Origin: an uncultured Clostridia bacterium
GTDB lineage: Bacteria; Bacillota; Clostridia; Christensenellales; Borkfalkiaceae
Direction of reading: 5' to 3'
Assembly (NCBI GenBank): GCA_947177975.1
Contig: CAMWWH010000005.1
Span: 1 to 38,773 of the forward strand
DNA length: 38,773 nt
Shown here: positions 16,714 through 25,148 of the stretch, one piece after another
Numbering within the stretch: position 1 is the stretch's first letter
Layout: each line of letters starts with the position of its first letter
Notes under the pieces: model-generated
What the model was told of the DNA's origin: nothing
The model's database searches: none
The model's input: only the letters and a program-made list of their open reading frames with translations
Translations under genes and position numbers: made by a program

Positions 16714-17630
16714 AAAGCTTCGCCTCCCGTAAGTTCCTTGCCCGTCACAGCCAAAAATACGTCGTCCATATTGCCCTTGAAAATCTCGAAATCGGTGAAG
16801 AGTTCGCGGTGCTCGGCTATAAGAGCAGCGGCGTGCGCGGTGTCGGGAACGCTAATGCGGACTGCCCCTCCCACCTCTCTGCACGGATAGCCGAGGGCGG
16901 TTAACTTAGCCGTATCCCCGCCGTAAACGTTGATATAGTCGTGGGTGTATGCGTTTTTGAGTTCGAGCGGAGTGCCCTCCGCAACCTTCTTGCCGCCGTC
17001 TAAAATGACGACGTAGTCCGCGTCCGCCGCCTCTTCCATATAGTGCGTCGTGAGGAAAACCGTCAGCCCCTCCCTTTCGCGCAAGTCGGAAACGACCTGC
17101 CATAAGAGCTTGCGGGTCTGCGGGTCAAGCCCCGTGGTCGGCTCGTCTAAAATGAGAATTTCGGGTTTATGTACGAGCGCGCGGGCAATATCTATGCGCC
17201 TTCTTTGCCCGCCCGAAAGCTTGCCGAGGGAGCGCTTCGAAAGGTCGGCAAAATGCAACAGCTCCGACAGCTCCTTAAACCGCGCCTTGAAATTGTCGCC
17301 CGTAATACCGTACAGAGCGGCACGGCTTTGCAGATTATCGTAGACCGTGAGGTGCTTGTCCAGTGCGCTGTTTTGAAAGACGACTCCGAGAGAGCTCTTT
17401 ATTCTTGCGGGCGCACCGTCAGCGTCCGCGCCGTTTATGATAACGCTGCCACTGTCCTTCGATATCTTTCCGCACATTATGGAAATGGTCGTGCTCTTGC
17501 CCGCGCCGTTCACTCCCAAAAATGCGAACAGCTCTCCCTTGCGTACCGAAAAGCTTAAATCGCGCACGGCGTGCACGTCTTTATACGTCTTGTTCAGATT
17601 GCGAATTTCTATTATCTTTTCCGAATCCAT
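16710..17630 (-). CDS. ABC transporter ATP-binding protein (DrrA-type exporter)
   Basis: 306 residues. Walker A GVNGAGKST (39-47), Q-loop VVFQNS (83-88), signature LSGGQRRR (138-145), Walker B EILILDEP (157-164), D-loop TGLDP and switch H in TTHYMEEA. The ~90-residue C-terminal part is typical of DrrA-type daunorubicin/multidrug exporter ATPases. It powers the neighbouring ABC-2 permease. The start lies 50 bp inside the DUF3021 gene and has its own GGAGG site at 9 nt, so the overlap is real. Confidence 0.95.
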   Translation of the reverse strand: MDSEKIIEIRNLNKTYKDVHAVRDLSFSVRKGELFAFLGVNGAGKSTTISIMCGKISKDSGSVIINGADADGAPARIKSSLGVVFQNSALDKHLTVYDNLQSRAALYGITGDNFKARFKELSELLHFADLSKRSLGKLSGGQRRRIDIARALVHKPEILILDEPTTGLDPQTRKLLWQVVSDLREREGLTVFLTTHYMEEAADADYVVILDGGKKVAEGTPLELKNAYTHDYINVYGGDTAKLTALGYPCREVGGAVRISVPDTAHAAALIAEHRELFTDFEIFKGNMDDVFLAVTGKELTGGEAL

Positions 17631-18075
17631 CGCTCTCTTCCTCCTTTTTTTCGTTCTCGCGCTTGCGCCGTCTGAGCGCAGTATTTATATTCCCCGCCTC
17701 GACCGAAGTCTTTAAATAGGTGATGCCGAAAATGCTTGCGTCCACTATGAGTACCGTCGCGAAAAACAGGAAAAACCCGCCTATACCCCGCCACATGCCG
17801 ATGAACCAGCCCGCCGTCGGCAACAGTATTTCAAGCAGAATACCGTGTATTATTATGCGTAAAAGCGTCTGGCGGGAGGTAAGCTCATTTTTCGACCAGA
17901 ACACTAAAACGGGCAGGTCTGCAACGAGCGAGAAAATCATTATTTTCCAGAAATATTCGAGCTCTACATACGTGTCGCCGCTCGCAAGACACCAGAAAAA
18001 GCTTGCCATCATCGTTAAGCCGTAGATTAAAACGTAGTGAAAACAAAATGTTTTTAAAAGCTGCTTCAAATTCAT
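17581..18075 (-). CDS. DUF3021 family membrane protein
   Basis: 164 residues with four hydrophobic segments (about 10-30, 42-60, 72-92, 98-120) and a basic/acidic cytoplasmic tail. The start MNLKQLLKTFCFHYVLIYG and size fit DUF3021, a family found next to LytTR-only regulators and thought to act as their membrane partner or anti-activator. It follows the LytTR gene by 12 bp, with a GGGGGG site. Its 3' end overlaps the ATPase gene by 50 bp. Confidence 0.85.
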   Translation of the reverse strand: MNLKQLLKTFCFHYVLIYGLTMMASFFWCLASGDTYVELEYFWKIMIFSLVADLPVLVFWSKNELTSRQTLLRIIIHGILLEILLPTAGWFIGMWRGIGGFFLFFATVLIVDASIFGITYLKTSVEAGNINTALRRRKRENEKKEEESDGFGKDNRNSQSEQDV

Positions 18076-18087
18076 TTCCGTCCCCCC

Positions 18088-18525
18088 TTATATCCCCATT
18101 ATCCTTTTCAGCGAGGATACGTACTGCCGCGACACCGTTACCTTCTCGCCGTTATCCAGCGTCGCCGTAAACCTGCCGTACAGCGCGGGCGAAACGCATA
18201 ATATCTTGTCCGCGTTTATAACCGTCGACTTGGTAGCACGGAAAAAGTGCGTGCCGTAGGTCAGCTCCTCAAATTCGTAAAGTTTGAGCTTACTTTCGTA
18301 CACCTCGCTCTCGCAATAGAAAAACGAGTTATTGTCCACGACCTCGAAATAATAGATATCGCCGAGGGGTAGTTTGTAAATCTCGCCGTCCTTGACGGCG
18401 GTCACTCCGCCGATAACGGCATTCAACGTCCTTGCGGCGTAAGTTAAATCGTCAGTGATTTTGCTGCACCGCACGATTATAACTTCCTCTTCACCCTCTT
18501 TAACTTTTTCGTAAATAATACGCAT
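18088..18525 (-). CDS. LytTR-domain DNA-binding regulator (no receiver domain)
   Basis: 145 residues. The N-terminal ~45 residues replace the usual response-regulator receiver domain; the LytTR domain covers about 48-143, with IYKLPLGDIYYFEVVDNNSFFYC, the FEELTYGTHFFRATKSTVINADKI stretch and the final NGEKVTVSRQYVSSLKRI. It binds DNA as direct repeats in known members. It heads the operon LytTR-DUF3021-ABC ATPase-ABC permease and is likely autoregulatory, as matching direct repeats lie just upstream. The environmental signal is unknown. Confidence 0.93.
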   Translation of the reverse strand: MRIIYEKVKEGEEEVIIVRCSKITDDLTYAARTLNAVIGGVTAVKDGEIYKLPLGDIYYFEVVDNNSFFYCESEVYESKLKLYEFEELTYGTHFFRATKSTVINADKILCVSPALYGRFTATLDNGEKVTVSRQYVSSLKRIMGI

Positions 18526-18541
18526 GGCTATCTCCGCTTTT

Positions 18542-18610
18542 ATAATACCATATTTCCCTTTGCCTGCGTATATAAAACGGTTAAGTTGCCGTTATTTGCT
18601 TTTAAGTTGC
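18542..18610 (-). promoter_or_regulatory. LytTR operon promoter with two phased direct repeats
   Basis: TTAAGTTGC occurs at 18581-18589 and 18602-18610 (GCAACTTAA on the coding strand), start to start 21 bp, two turns of the helix. A -10 TATTAT lies on the minus strand at 18542-18547, with no good -35, so the repeats end about 33 bp upstream of the -10. That is the layout expected for a LytTR-activated promoter. Confidence 0.65.
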
Positions 18611-18615
18611 AATTG

Positions 18616-18650
18616 AAAGCGTGCGCAACGATTATCGTTGCGCACGCTTT
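18616..18650 (-). terminator. Hairpin terminator between XRE gene and LytTR operon
   Basis: Perfect 16-bp stem AAAGCGTGCGCAACGA/TCGTTGCGCACGCTTT (18616-18631, 18635-18650) with a 3-nt loop. The T-run is better on the plus strand; on the minus strand the stem itself ends in CTTT. It lies just after the XRE gene and just before the LytTR repeats. Confidence 0.75.
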
Positions 18651-18662
18651 TTCTTATTTTAA

Positions 18663-19472
18663 TCACGCCATCATTTTTACTGCAAAATGCTTGCACCAAT
18701 CTACAAATAGCCGCCAGAACGAGGGAAGGCCGTCCATCTTCCGCCACGCTTCTTCTTTAAGCTCGGCAAAAGTTTCAGCCGTAACGGAAAGCTCGCTGCC
18801 TATCGCCGTTGATTTGCCTAAGGCTATTCTTCCTACCGCGTAGTCGCCGATTGCCACTAAATTTCCGTTCGCATAACCGCCGACCGCGAACAGTCCCACC
18901 GAGCACCCGCCGCAGCTGAAAAGCCCCAATGCAAGTCCGCCGAAGGAAATCAAACCGATTGCCACTCCGCCGAAAGCGAGCAAGCCGAGGGCAATCCCCC
19001 CGAACGCAGCGCCGCCGAGCGCTATCTGTCCTAACGTGACAAGCCCCAAGCTTAAAAGCCCCAGCGAGAACACTCCCATCGAAAGAAGTCCGAGCGAAAA
19101 TATGCCCGAGGAAATAAGTCCTATCGAAAAAAAGCCGTGCGCCCTTCTGCCAAAGCCGATATTTATGTGCACGAGAGGCATTCCCCAAACCTGCTTTTCG
19201 CTCTTATATTCGTAGCTCCATTTAAACGGATTAAAGCCGCTGTGCACTGCGTCCTTTTTCTCGGCGCCGTCACCTTGGTTGTACTTTATTAAGTAGTCAA
19301 TCGAACAGCCGAACATTTCACTCAATTTTATCAGCGTATCCGTTTCGGGAAAAGCGAGGTCGCTCTCCCACCGCGAAACCGCCTGCCGAGTTACTCCCAG
19401 TTCGTCGGCAAACTGCTGCTGAGTAAGCCCCAGCTTTTTCCTGCCCTCGCTTATCTTTTCACCTGTAGTCAT
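18663..19472 (-). CDS. XRE-family regulator with five-residue glycine repeat domain
   Basis: 269 residues. Residues 5-62 are a clear helix-turn-helix (LTQQQFADELGVTRQAVSRW). Residues 111-219 are a hydrophobic repeat of five residues in which Gly occupies every fifth position from 113 to 203 (19 in a row), with small or Ser/Ala residues before the next unit, then a one-residue shift and three more. The pattern suggests a beta-helix-like solenoid or a packed membrane-contacting stack. The C-terminal ~45 residues are helical. I chose the ATG at 19472 because of the AAAGGAG site; the frame runs on upstream without support. Own promoter, single gene. Confidence 0.88.
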   Translation of the reverse strand: MTTGEKISEGRKKLGLTQQQFADELGVTRQAVSRWESDLAFPETDTLIKLSEMFGCSIDYLIKYNQGDGAEKKDAVHSGFNPFKWSYEYKSEKQVWGMPLVHINIGFGRRAHGFFSIGLISSGIFSLGLLSMGVFSLGLLSLGLVTLGQIALGGAAFGGIALGLLAFGGVAIGLISFGGLALGLFSCGGCSVGLFAVGGYANGNLVAIGDYAVGRIALGKSTAIGSELSVTAETFAELKEEAWRKMDGLPSFWRLFVDWCKHFAVKMMA

Positions 19473-19493
19473 TTTTATTCTCCTTTCGTATTT

Positions 19494-19522
19494 AGCATAC
19501 TCCGCCGCCGCGGTAAAGTCAA
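19494..19522 (-). promoter_or_regulatory. Promoter for the XRE regulator
   Basis: Minus strand TTGACT (19517-19522), 17-bp spacer, TATGCT (19494-19499). The leader is short and contains the AAAGGAG ribosome site. Confidence 0.65.
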
Positions 19523-19575
19523 TAAACGCGGCTTTGCACCGTGTAACTTTTGAATTGCTTTTTACGATTATCAAT

Positions 19576-19611
19576 AAAAGCGCCCCGCGGGTAATCCCGC
19601 GGGGCGCTTTT
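19576..19611 (-). terminator. Intrinsic terminator after the pectate lyase operon
   Basis: Perfect 16-bp stem AAAAGCGCCCCGCGGG/CCCGCGGGGCGCTTTT (19576-19591, 19596-19611) with a 4-nt loop and T-rich end on both strands. Confidence 0.88.
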
Positions 19612-19624
19612 TGTTTACGTCAAA

Positions 19625-22600
19625 TCAGTTCCAGTTGCCAAGGAATTTGAGCTCCGCATAAGGGGCTTTCACCTTCTGAGCATTCTCGGAGTCGGTAAAC
19701 AACGTCCATGCGTCGGTACTGAATCTCAATCTGTTCGTCCAGAACGCGGTGTAAACAACGTTGTTCGTGTCGAATCCGTTATCCGTACCGAAAGGCTCTG
19801 AACTTACGTCGAAGTTGGAGTTGTGATCTGCAAATCTTGCGTAGCATCTGGAAACTACCGCATCGCCGTTTGCAATATATCTGCCGACAATAGCCGAGCA
19901 GTTTTTAACTGCAAACTCGGAAGCTTCCGTCTTCTGCTGTGCATAGTATAACGTACCGTCGAAAATGCAATACGACATTCTCAGACGTCCGGTACCCTTA
20001 TTGTGGCTGCCGAGTATGCCGCCCATATACGTTCTTGCATACATCGTTGCAATACTGTAACACGTCCTTATTTCCAGATAGTCTTTTGCGTTTCTGTCGT
20101 CCGCAGAGCCTACTATCGAGCCGACGTACTGTTCTGTTACCTTACCTATAACTGCGTCTACGTAGCAGTTTGATATATAGGTCTGCGTGCTGTCGAGCGC
20201 CGTACTTGCCTGTATGAAGCCGATAATACCCGCACTTCTTGCACCCGTAATGTCTATCTTGCGCGTGTAGTAGGTCGTGCCTTCCACATACTCGGTAGCT
20301 ACCACGTAATCGTCGCCGACCTTGGTATAGTAGATATCCTTATCGAAATTCGTCGATACCGCGTTGTCACCGGTCGTAGGCGCTTGCTCGTATACAGCTT
20401 CGTTTACAAGCGAAACCTGTTCAACGTCCAGCGATCCGGTCATAGCCTGACCTACCAGACCGCCGACTCTTACCGTGCCTTCAACGTAGACGTTGCGAAG
20501 CTCAATATTATACAGATAGCCGCCGTAGGTTGTTGCGATGATACCCGTCTTTTCTTTGCCTGCTATCTTTATATCGTGGAACTTGATATTCTCGATCGTA
20601 CCGCCTTCAAGCTTATAGATCATCGAACCCTGCTCGTTTGCGGCTTTATCTGCGGTTGCGTTAACTCTGAGTCCGCTTATCGCATGTCCCAAGCCGTTCA
20701 GAACGCCCTTGAAGGATACGCCCTTGCTGGTTACGTCGCCTACCCAGTCATTCTCGCCCGAAAGGTCAATATCGTCCGTGAGGAAATATATTGTAGACGA
20801 ATTGTTATCGAGAAGCATTCCCTTGAACTCTGCGGCAGTTGATATATTCTGCGTAGTTACGGCAACTTCCTGCACTTCGGCCGTAACGTCGCCGTCTAAG
20901 TTGCAGAGCACGTAATAAATATAGTAAGACGTAGAGTTGTCGTTATTGAACTGGTATTTAATGTTGTCGTTGCGGAACTCGTAGCCCTTGCCGTTTTCGA
21001 TGACATACGCAGAGGTAATATCCGTAATCTGGGTCGCACTCGAGTAAGCGTATAACTTACCGGTTGCGCTTGAAACCTCGCCGCCGATAGTGTAGCCGTT
21101 ACGGTTAACGATAATCTGGGGTTCGCCTACAAAGTTGACGTTCGCCGACGAGCTTGCAACGTAAATGTTGTAGCTGTAGTTTTTAAACTGATCACCGAGC
21201 GTAACCGTTTTGGTGATATTGTAAACGCCCGCAACACTCGTAGTAAATTTACGGATCGGTGCGGGATAAGCTAACTTATCCGTGCCGTAATTAACTACCG
21301 TTTTAACATCGTAAGTTCCCTCCGCCAGAAGCTTGCCGTTATAATCAGCCGCGTTTCTTACGGACATCTTAGGCTCCGACACCTTTGCATACTGGTCGAT
21401 AATAATTCTGCCGTCTTCAACACCTTCGAACACCGCATCGCCTATGGTTGGTACGTCCGCTTTAACGGTTATATTGAATTCCTTTGTCATTTTAGCCGAC
21501 GAAAGCAAAGTACTTGTTAAAGTTGCCGTAAGCTTAACCGTTTTATCGGTAGCGCCGCGGTGCACGATTGCTCTCGAGTCGTGCGTACCCGAAGGGCTTA
21601 AAGTATTATTCGCTTCAATTGATATGACGCTCTCGTCGGAGGACTGCCACGAAATAGTTACGAGTCTCATTCCAACGATAAGGTCGAAATCCTGGAAAGT
21701 CGCGTTGACGTTCGTGTTGACGTCAAGTGTAGCAACCGCCGACTTCACAGCAGCGTCAATCTCGCCTTCCGCATTAGATGCGTTAAAATAGCTGTAATGC
21801 GTATAATCTTCCCAAGAAGTCTTGGTAAGATCCGCGCCGATTCTGTTATCGTCACCGAACAACGTGCTGTAATTCTTGATTTTAAGAATTTCGCCCATAT
21901 TTATCGAGCCGTCTGTGTTACGGAAATCGGCGTGAACGGTTTTATTTCCCTTTCCGCTGAGATTGTAAACATATTCGGGATTTTCGACATCGCCCCAGGT
22001 TGAAGGCACCTTTTGGAAAATATCCGCATTAATTGCGTCTACTTTTTCGCCCTTCTGCGCGTACGCTTCGGCTCTCTGCGAAACGTCGACGCATGCTCCC
22101 ACTTTGTTAGCCTTGCCGTTAGCCATATCGAAATAGGAATACTCGGCAGAGCCTCTGTATTCGTCGGCACCCACGGTTTTAAGTCCGTTGTTGACGGAAA
22201 CTATGTTCGACATTAAGTTGTAGCTGTATGTCTGTCTTGCAAGGTTGATATTGCCGCTCTTGTTATCGTCTCTGACACCGTCACCTTTCAAAACAATCTC
22301 ACCGAACGTCGAACCTGCTACGGTATCGTTTATAGCCGCTGAGTTGTTATACGCCGTTACGTTTTTAACGCTCAGAACGCCGGGGTTCGAGTTATCCGTT
22401 ACGCCGTGCATACGGTTGTTGAAGGTTTGGCAGTTGTACAAGAATACGTCGCCTTCCATAACCGAGCCGCCAAGCTTGAAACCGTTGCCGTCGCCGTCGC
22501 GGGTTAAGTAACTGTTCGTATTGGGCTCGTCGAATGCATGATTATATTTGGGGAACTTAGCATTAAACGACGCCTGCGTTTCAGCCAAATAGCCGTTTTC

Positions 22601-23449
22601 GAACGCTACGCAGTTATAGATTATAACCGCACCTATGTTGCCGCTGTCCGTCTTTGCGAACAAGTCCCAGCCGTCGTCGGAGTTGCGGTAAGCAATACAG
22701 CCGTCGAAAATGTTGCCGTAGCCTACGGTAAGCTTTGCCGCAAATCCGTCGGCGTTCTCGCCGTACGTCTCGTTGTCGTAGTTGTTGTACGAAGTACAGT
22801 TTTTAATCAGGTTATAGCTGGGCCACTCGCCGATATCCGTATAATCGCCCTGGCTTCTGCCGAGCTGTAATCCAGTATCGCGATTGTCATAAAACTCGCA
22901 GTTTTCGATGACATTATAGCTGCCGCCGATATACATACCGTTATCGCCTGCACCGCGGATATCGACGCCCACCCAATGCCAGAAGTCACCGTCAAGCTGC
23001 ACGCCTCTGTTATTACTGTCAAATACCATATCGTAAAACTCGATTACCGCCTCTTGACTGGGGTCTGCATTTTTTACGGTGATGTATTTGTCGTACTCGC
23101 CCTTCTTCATTATTCTTATTCTTGTGTCGTATTTGTAAACGCCGGGTAAAACGAGAACCGTATCACCGGGGCTTAAGGGCGAATTGTCGTTCGTAAGCAG
23201 ATAAGCTAAATCGTAAGGTGCAGTCTGTGAGCCATCTCCTTCGTTAGTTCCCTCGGGTGAAACATACCATTCATGACCGCCCGAGTATTCCTGAATTTCA
23301 TAATTGGTCTGCAACGTGTCGGCAAGCGCGTCGATAGAAGGCGCGTTATTGTTGATAAGCGCAGCTCCGACGCCACCGAGCATTATGGATGCCGAAAGCG
23401 TTGCCGCAATGAGCGCCGAGTTAAGTTTCTTACTCTTCATTCTTTTCAT
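19625..23449 (-). CDS. Secreted PL9 pectate lyase with Ig-like and GLUG-like C-terminal region
   Basis: 1,274 residues. A signal peptide (about 1-43) leads to a right-handed parallel beta-helix. PL9 hallmarks are complete: NADGFAAKL with D234, NSDDGWDLF with D258, D259 and D262 (the four calcium ligands, same 24-1-3 spacing as in Dickeya Pel9A), and GNGFKLGG with probable catalytic K325. It would cut polygalacturonate by beta-elimination outside the cell. Residues ~560-680 look like an atypical bacterial Ig domain; ~880-1270 have GLUG-type turns (FKGVLNGLGHAISGL). No sortase motif or anchor helix is seen at the C-terminus. The ATG at 23449 has GGAG 9 nt upstream and lies one base after the stop of the lipoprotein gene. 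Confidence 0.95.
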   Translation of the reverse strand: MKRMKSKKLNSALIAATLSASIMLGGVGAALINNNAPSIDALADTLQTNYEIQEYSGGHEWYVSPEGTNEGDGSQTAPYDLAYLLTNDNSPLSPGDTVLVLPGVYKYDTRIRIMKKGEYDKYITVKNADPSQEAVIEFYDMVFDSNNRGVQLDGDFWHWVGVDIRGAGDNGMYIGGSYNVIENCEFYDNRDTGLQLGRSQGDYTDIGEWPSYNLIKNCTSYNNYDNETYGENADGFAAKLTVGYGNIFDGCIAYRNSDDGWDLFAKTDSGNIGAVIIYNCVAFENGYLAETQASFNAKFPKYNHAFDEPNTNSYLTRDGDGNGFKLGGSVMEGDVFLYNCQTFNNRMHGVTDNSNPGVLSVKNVTAYNNSAAINDTVAGSTFGEIVLKGDGVRDDNKSGNINLARQTYSYNLMSNIVSVNNGLKTVGADEYRGSAEYSYFDMANGKANKVGACVDVSQRAEAYAQKGEKVDAINADIFQKVPSTWGDVENPEYVYNLSGKGNKTVHADFRNTDGSINMGEILKIKNYSTLFGDDNRIGADLTKTSWEDYTHYSYFNASNAEGEIDAAVKSAVATLDVNTNVNATFQDFDLIVGMRLVTISWQSSDESVISIEANNTLSPSGTHDSRAIVHRGATDKTVKLTATLTSTLLSSAKMTKEFNITVKADVPTIGDAVFEGVEDGRIIIDQYAKVSEPKMSVRNAADYNGKLLAEGTYDVKTVVNYGTDKLAYPAPIRKFTTSVAGVYNITKTVTLGDQFKNYSYNIYVASSSANVNFVGEPQIIVNRNGYTIGGEVSSATGKLYAYSSATQITDITSAYVIENGKGYEFRNDNIKYQFNNDNSTSYYIYYVLCNLDGDVTAEVQEVAVTTQNISTAAEFKGMLLDNNSSTIYFLTDDIDLSGENDWVGDVTSKGVSFKGVLNGLGHAISGLRVNATADKAANEQGSMIYKLEGGTIENIKFHDIKIAGKEKTGIIATTYGGYLYNIELRNVYVEGTVRVGGLVGQAMTGSLDVEQVSLVNEAVYEQAPTTGDNAVSTNFDKDIYYTKVGDDYVVATEYVEGTTYYTRKIDITGARSAGIIGFIQASTALDSTQTYISNCYVDAVIGKVTEQYVGSIVGSADDRNAKDYLEIRTCYSIATMYARTYMGGILGSHNKGTGRLRMSYCIFDGTLYYAQQKTEASEFAVKNCSAIVGRYIANGDAVVSRCYARFADHNSNFDVSSEPFGTDNGFDTNNVVYTAFWTNRLRFSTDAWTLFTDSENAQKVKAPYAELKFLGNWN

Positions 23450-23450
23450 C

Positions 23451-24833
23451 TTAGTCTTCTCCCTCCGCGTCACTGTTGGTGTTGAGTATATCCGTCATTT
23501 TCAGACTCTCTATACGGGTATATCTGTTCGTGCCGATAAAGTCGCCGGCAGTCTGAACCTCTACGAACGTACAAATAGTATACGTGCCCGGTTTATCGAT
23601 GTAGAAAGTAAGCGTCGAGCTGGTCGTTACCGAATAGATATTGTCGTTATCGTCCTTACCGATAGTCGTGCTGGCGGCAGAGTAATCCGCAGCTACGTAT
23701 TCGCCGTCTTCACCTCTAATGGCAATCGACGAGTAGTTCGTACCGCCCGTAGACCTGCAACCGATAACCAACATACCAACGCCTTCGAAAGTTACGCTTA
23801 AAGTATCGCCCTTTATTTCGAGGCACTGGTTGCTGCCGCTGTTTCTGTACTGCGCTATGCCTCCGCTCAGAAGCGTAAGGAAGCTGTTGTCGTAGTTGTC
23901 ATCACCAACCGTACCGCTGGCAAAATTGCTTTGGCTCAGTACTTGGTTATCCTTTGTGGAGTCAGCCAACGTTGCTTTTATACCGTTGTAACTGTACTGT
24001 TTGAAATTAACGTTGCTGCTGCCGTTGTTGGTGATCTTGTAGGTAACGTTTTCGGATACCGTTACAGGTACGCCCTTGCAGTCCAATTCGGTGTAAGTAA
24101 CCGTTGCCTTCTTACCGTCGGCACCTGTCTCCTCAAACGTAGAGTAATTTCCGATTTCTACGTTCTTGTCTTTATAGTGACCTACCTGTTCGTTGTCTTT
24201 TAAATATACGTCCTTGGTTCTGCCGCTGGAATAAGTTACCTTGAAGTTCCAGGTATCCAGCATTTCGTCGAGACCCAATCCCTGCTCGGTCGTAAAGTTG
24301 CCTACGCGTTCGAAACCTTCAACCTTTTCCACAACGTATACGACAACGAACGACTCGTACACTTCGTCACCGATTTCCGCAGTCGCCCAGATGTTGTACG
24401 CGCCGCCGTCAACCGCCGAAAGATTGTCGAGCTGTACGTCGCCCTTATAATATTCCAATTCATACGAGGATTGTTTCAGCGTGATTTCGGTATTGTCCGC
24501 AGTAATTCCCGTTACACTGATATCGTTAACGGCAATGGCACGGGTCAACTTTGTCAGATCGTAATCCGTTTTCTTCTTGGTAACTTTGATACCCGTCAAT
24601 TCCAAATCGTATTGACAGGTTGTGCAGTGATAATTATCGTCAAACGTGTGCTCGCCTTTCGAACCCTTTACGTCGTCGCCGCACGTAGCCTCGTGCCAAT
24701 GCTCGACGGAATTGGATGTCCATTCACTGGCGAAATCGTGACTGTGACTTTTCTTGCAGCCGACTGCCGCGCCGCACGCAATAGCAGCCGCACTGACAAA
24801 AACCGCCGTAAGTACTAACTTCCACTTCTTCAT
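23451..24833 (-). CDS. Surface lipoprotein cotranscribed with the pectate lyase
   Basis: 460 residues, function not recognised. A lipoprotein signal with candidate lipidated Cys20 or Cys26 is followed by a His/Cys module (about 30-75: SHDF, HWHEATCG, HCTTC) that also occurs in the large lipoprotein at 5.7-9.1 kb. Residues ~80-270 read as two Ig-like/Big domains; ~300-450 look like a carbohydrate-binding-type beta sandwich (SVTFEGVGMLVIGCRS, LTFYIDKPGTYTICTF). Its stop lies one base before the pectate lyase ATG, so translation is coupled. A surface pectin-binding role is inference from position. The ribosome site GGGAGG is unusually far (about 15 nt) from the ATG. Confidence 0.87.
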   Translation of the reverse strand: MKKWKLVLTAVFVSAAAIACGAAVGCKKSHSHDFASEWTSNSVEHWHEATCGDDVKGSKGEHTFDDNYHCTTCQYDLELTGIKVTKKKTDYDLTKLTRAIAVNDISVTGITADNTEITLKQSSYELEYYKGDVQLDNLSAVDGGAYNIWATAEIGDEVYESFVVVYVVEKVEGFERVGNFTTEQGLGLDEMLDTWNFKVTYSSGRTKDVYLKDNEQVGHYKDKNVEIGNYSTFEETGADGKKATVTYTELDCKGVPVTVSENVTYKITNNGSSNVNFKQYSYNGIKATLADSTKDNQVLSQSNFASGTVGDDNYDNSFLTLLSGGIAQYRNSGSNQCLEIKGDTLSVTFEGVGMLVIGCRSTGGTNYSSIAIRGEDGEYVAADYSAASTTIGKDDNDNIYSVTTSSTLTFYIDKPGTYTICTFVEVQTAGDFIGTNRYTRIESLKMTDILNTNSDAEGED

Positions 24834-24923
24834 TTTTTGCTGTTTTTTCCTCCCATTTTCCCGCCTGATACCGCAAAGCGGATTGTCCGCCGCGCAGAAT
24901 TTCAGCTATAAATTATCATTACT

Positions 24924-24952
24924 ATTTTAATACAAATCGCTTAAAGTGTCAA
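24924..24952 (-). promoter_or_regulatory. Promoter for the lipoprotein-pectate lyase operon
   Basis: Minus strand TTGACA (24947-24952), 17-bp spacer, TAAAAT (24924-24929), giving a leader of about 84 nt. The 315-bp gap 24834-25148 holds this promoter and two terminators; I see nothing else in it. Confidence 0.78.
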
Positions 24953-25018
24953 GATATATATGAAAATATATTTCGCAATTTGTAACTTCTTCACAAAAAT
25001 ATTCTATTCATTTTCCCG

Positions 25019-25062
25019 AAAAAAATCCCCCCTCTTAAAGCGAGGGGGAGGCGTGTTGCCTC
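25019..25062 (-). terminator. Second intrinsic terminator, orphan hairpin pair
   Basis: On the minus strand a 7-bp stem CCCCCTC/GAGGGGG (25042-25048, 25028-25034) is followed by GATTTTTTTC. Just before it is a smaller stem GAGGC/GCCTC (25048-25052, 25058-25062). It lies about 70 bp beyond the GH105 terminator, with no gene between them. It is either a back-up terminator or the end of a small RNA. Confidence 0.7.
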
Positions 25063-25116
25063 AGCCAAGTCCTTTAATTGCTCGTAAGTTATACTAACCT
25101 ACGTCTGCAAAGCGAA

Positions 25117-25140
25117 GCCCCGCGGCTGTTGCCGCGGGGC
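25117..25140 (-). terminator. Intrinsic terminator after the GH105 gene
   Basis: Perfect 10-bp stem GCCCCGCGGC/GCCGCGGGGC (25117-25126, 25131-25140), 4-nt loop. The minus-strand tail TTCGCTTTGC is only weakly T-rich, which may explain the second terminator beyond it. Confidence 0.75.
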
Positions 25141-25148
25141 GCTCATTT

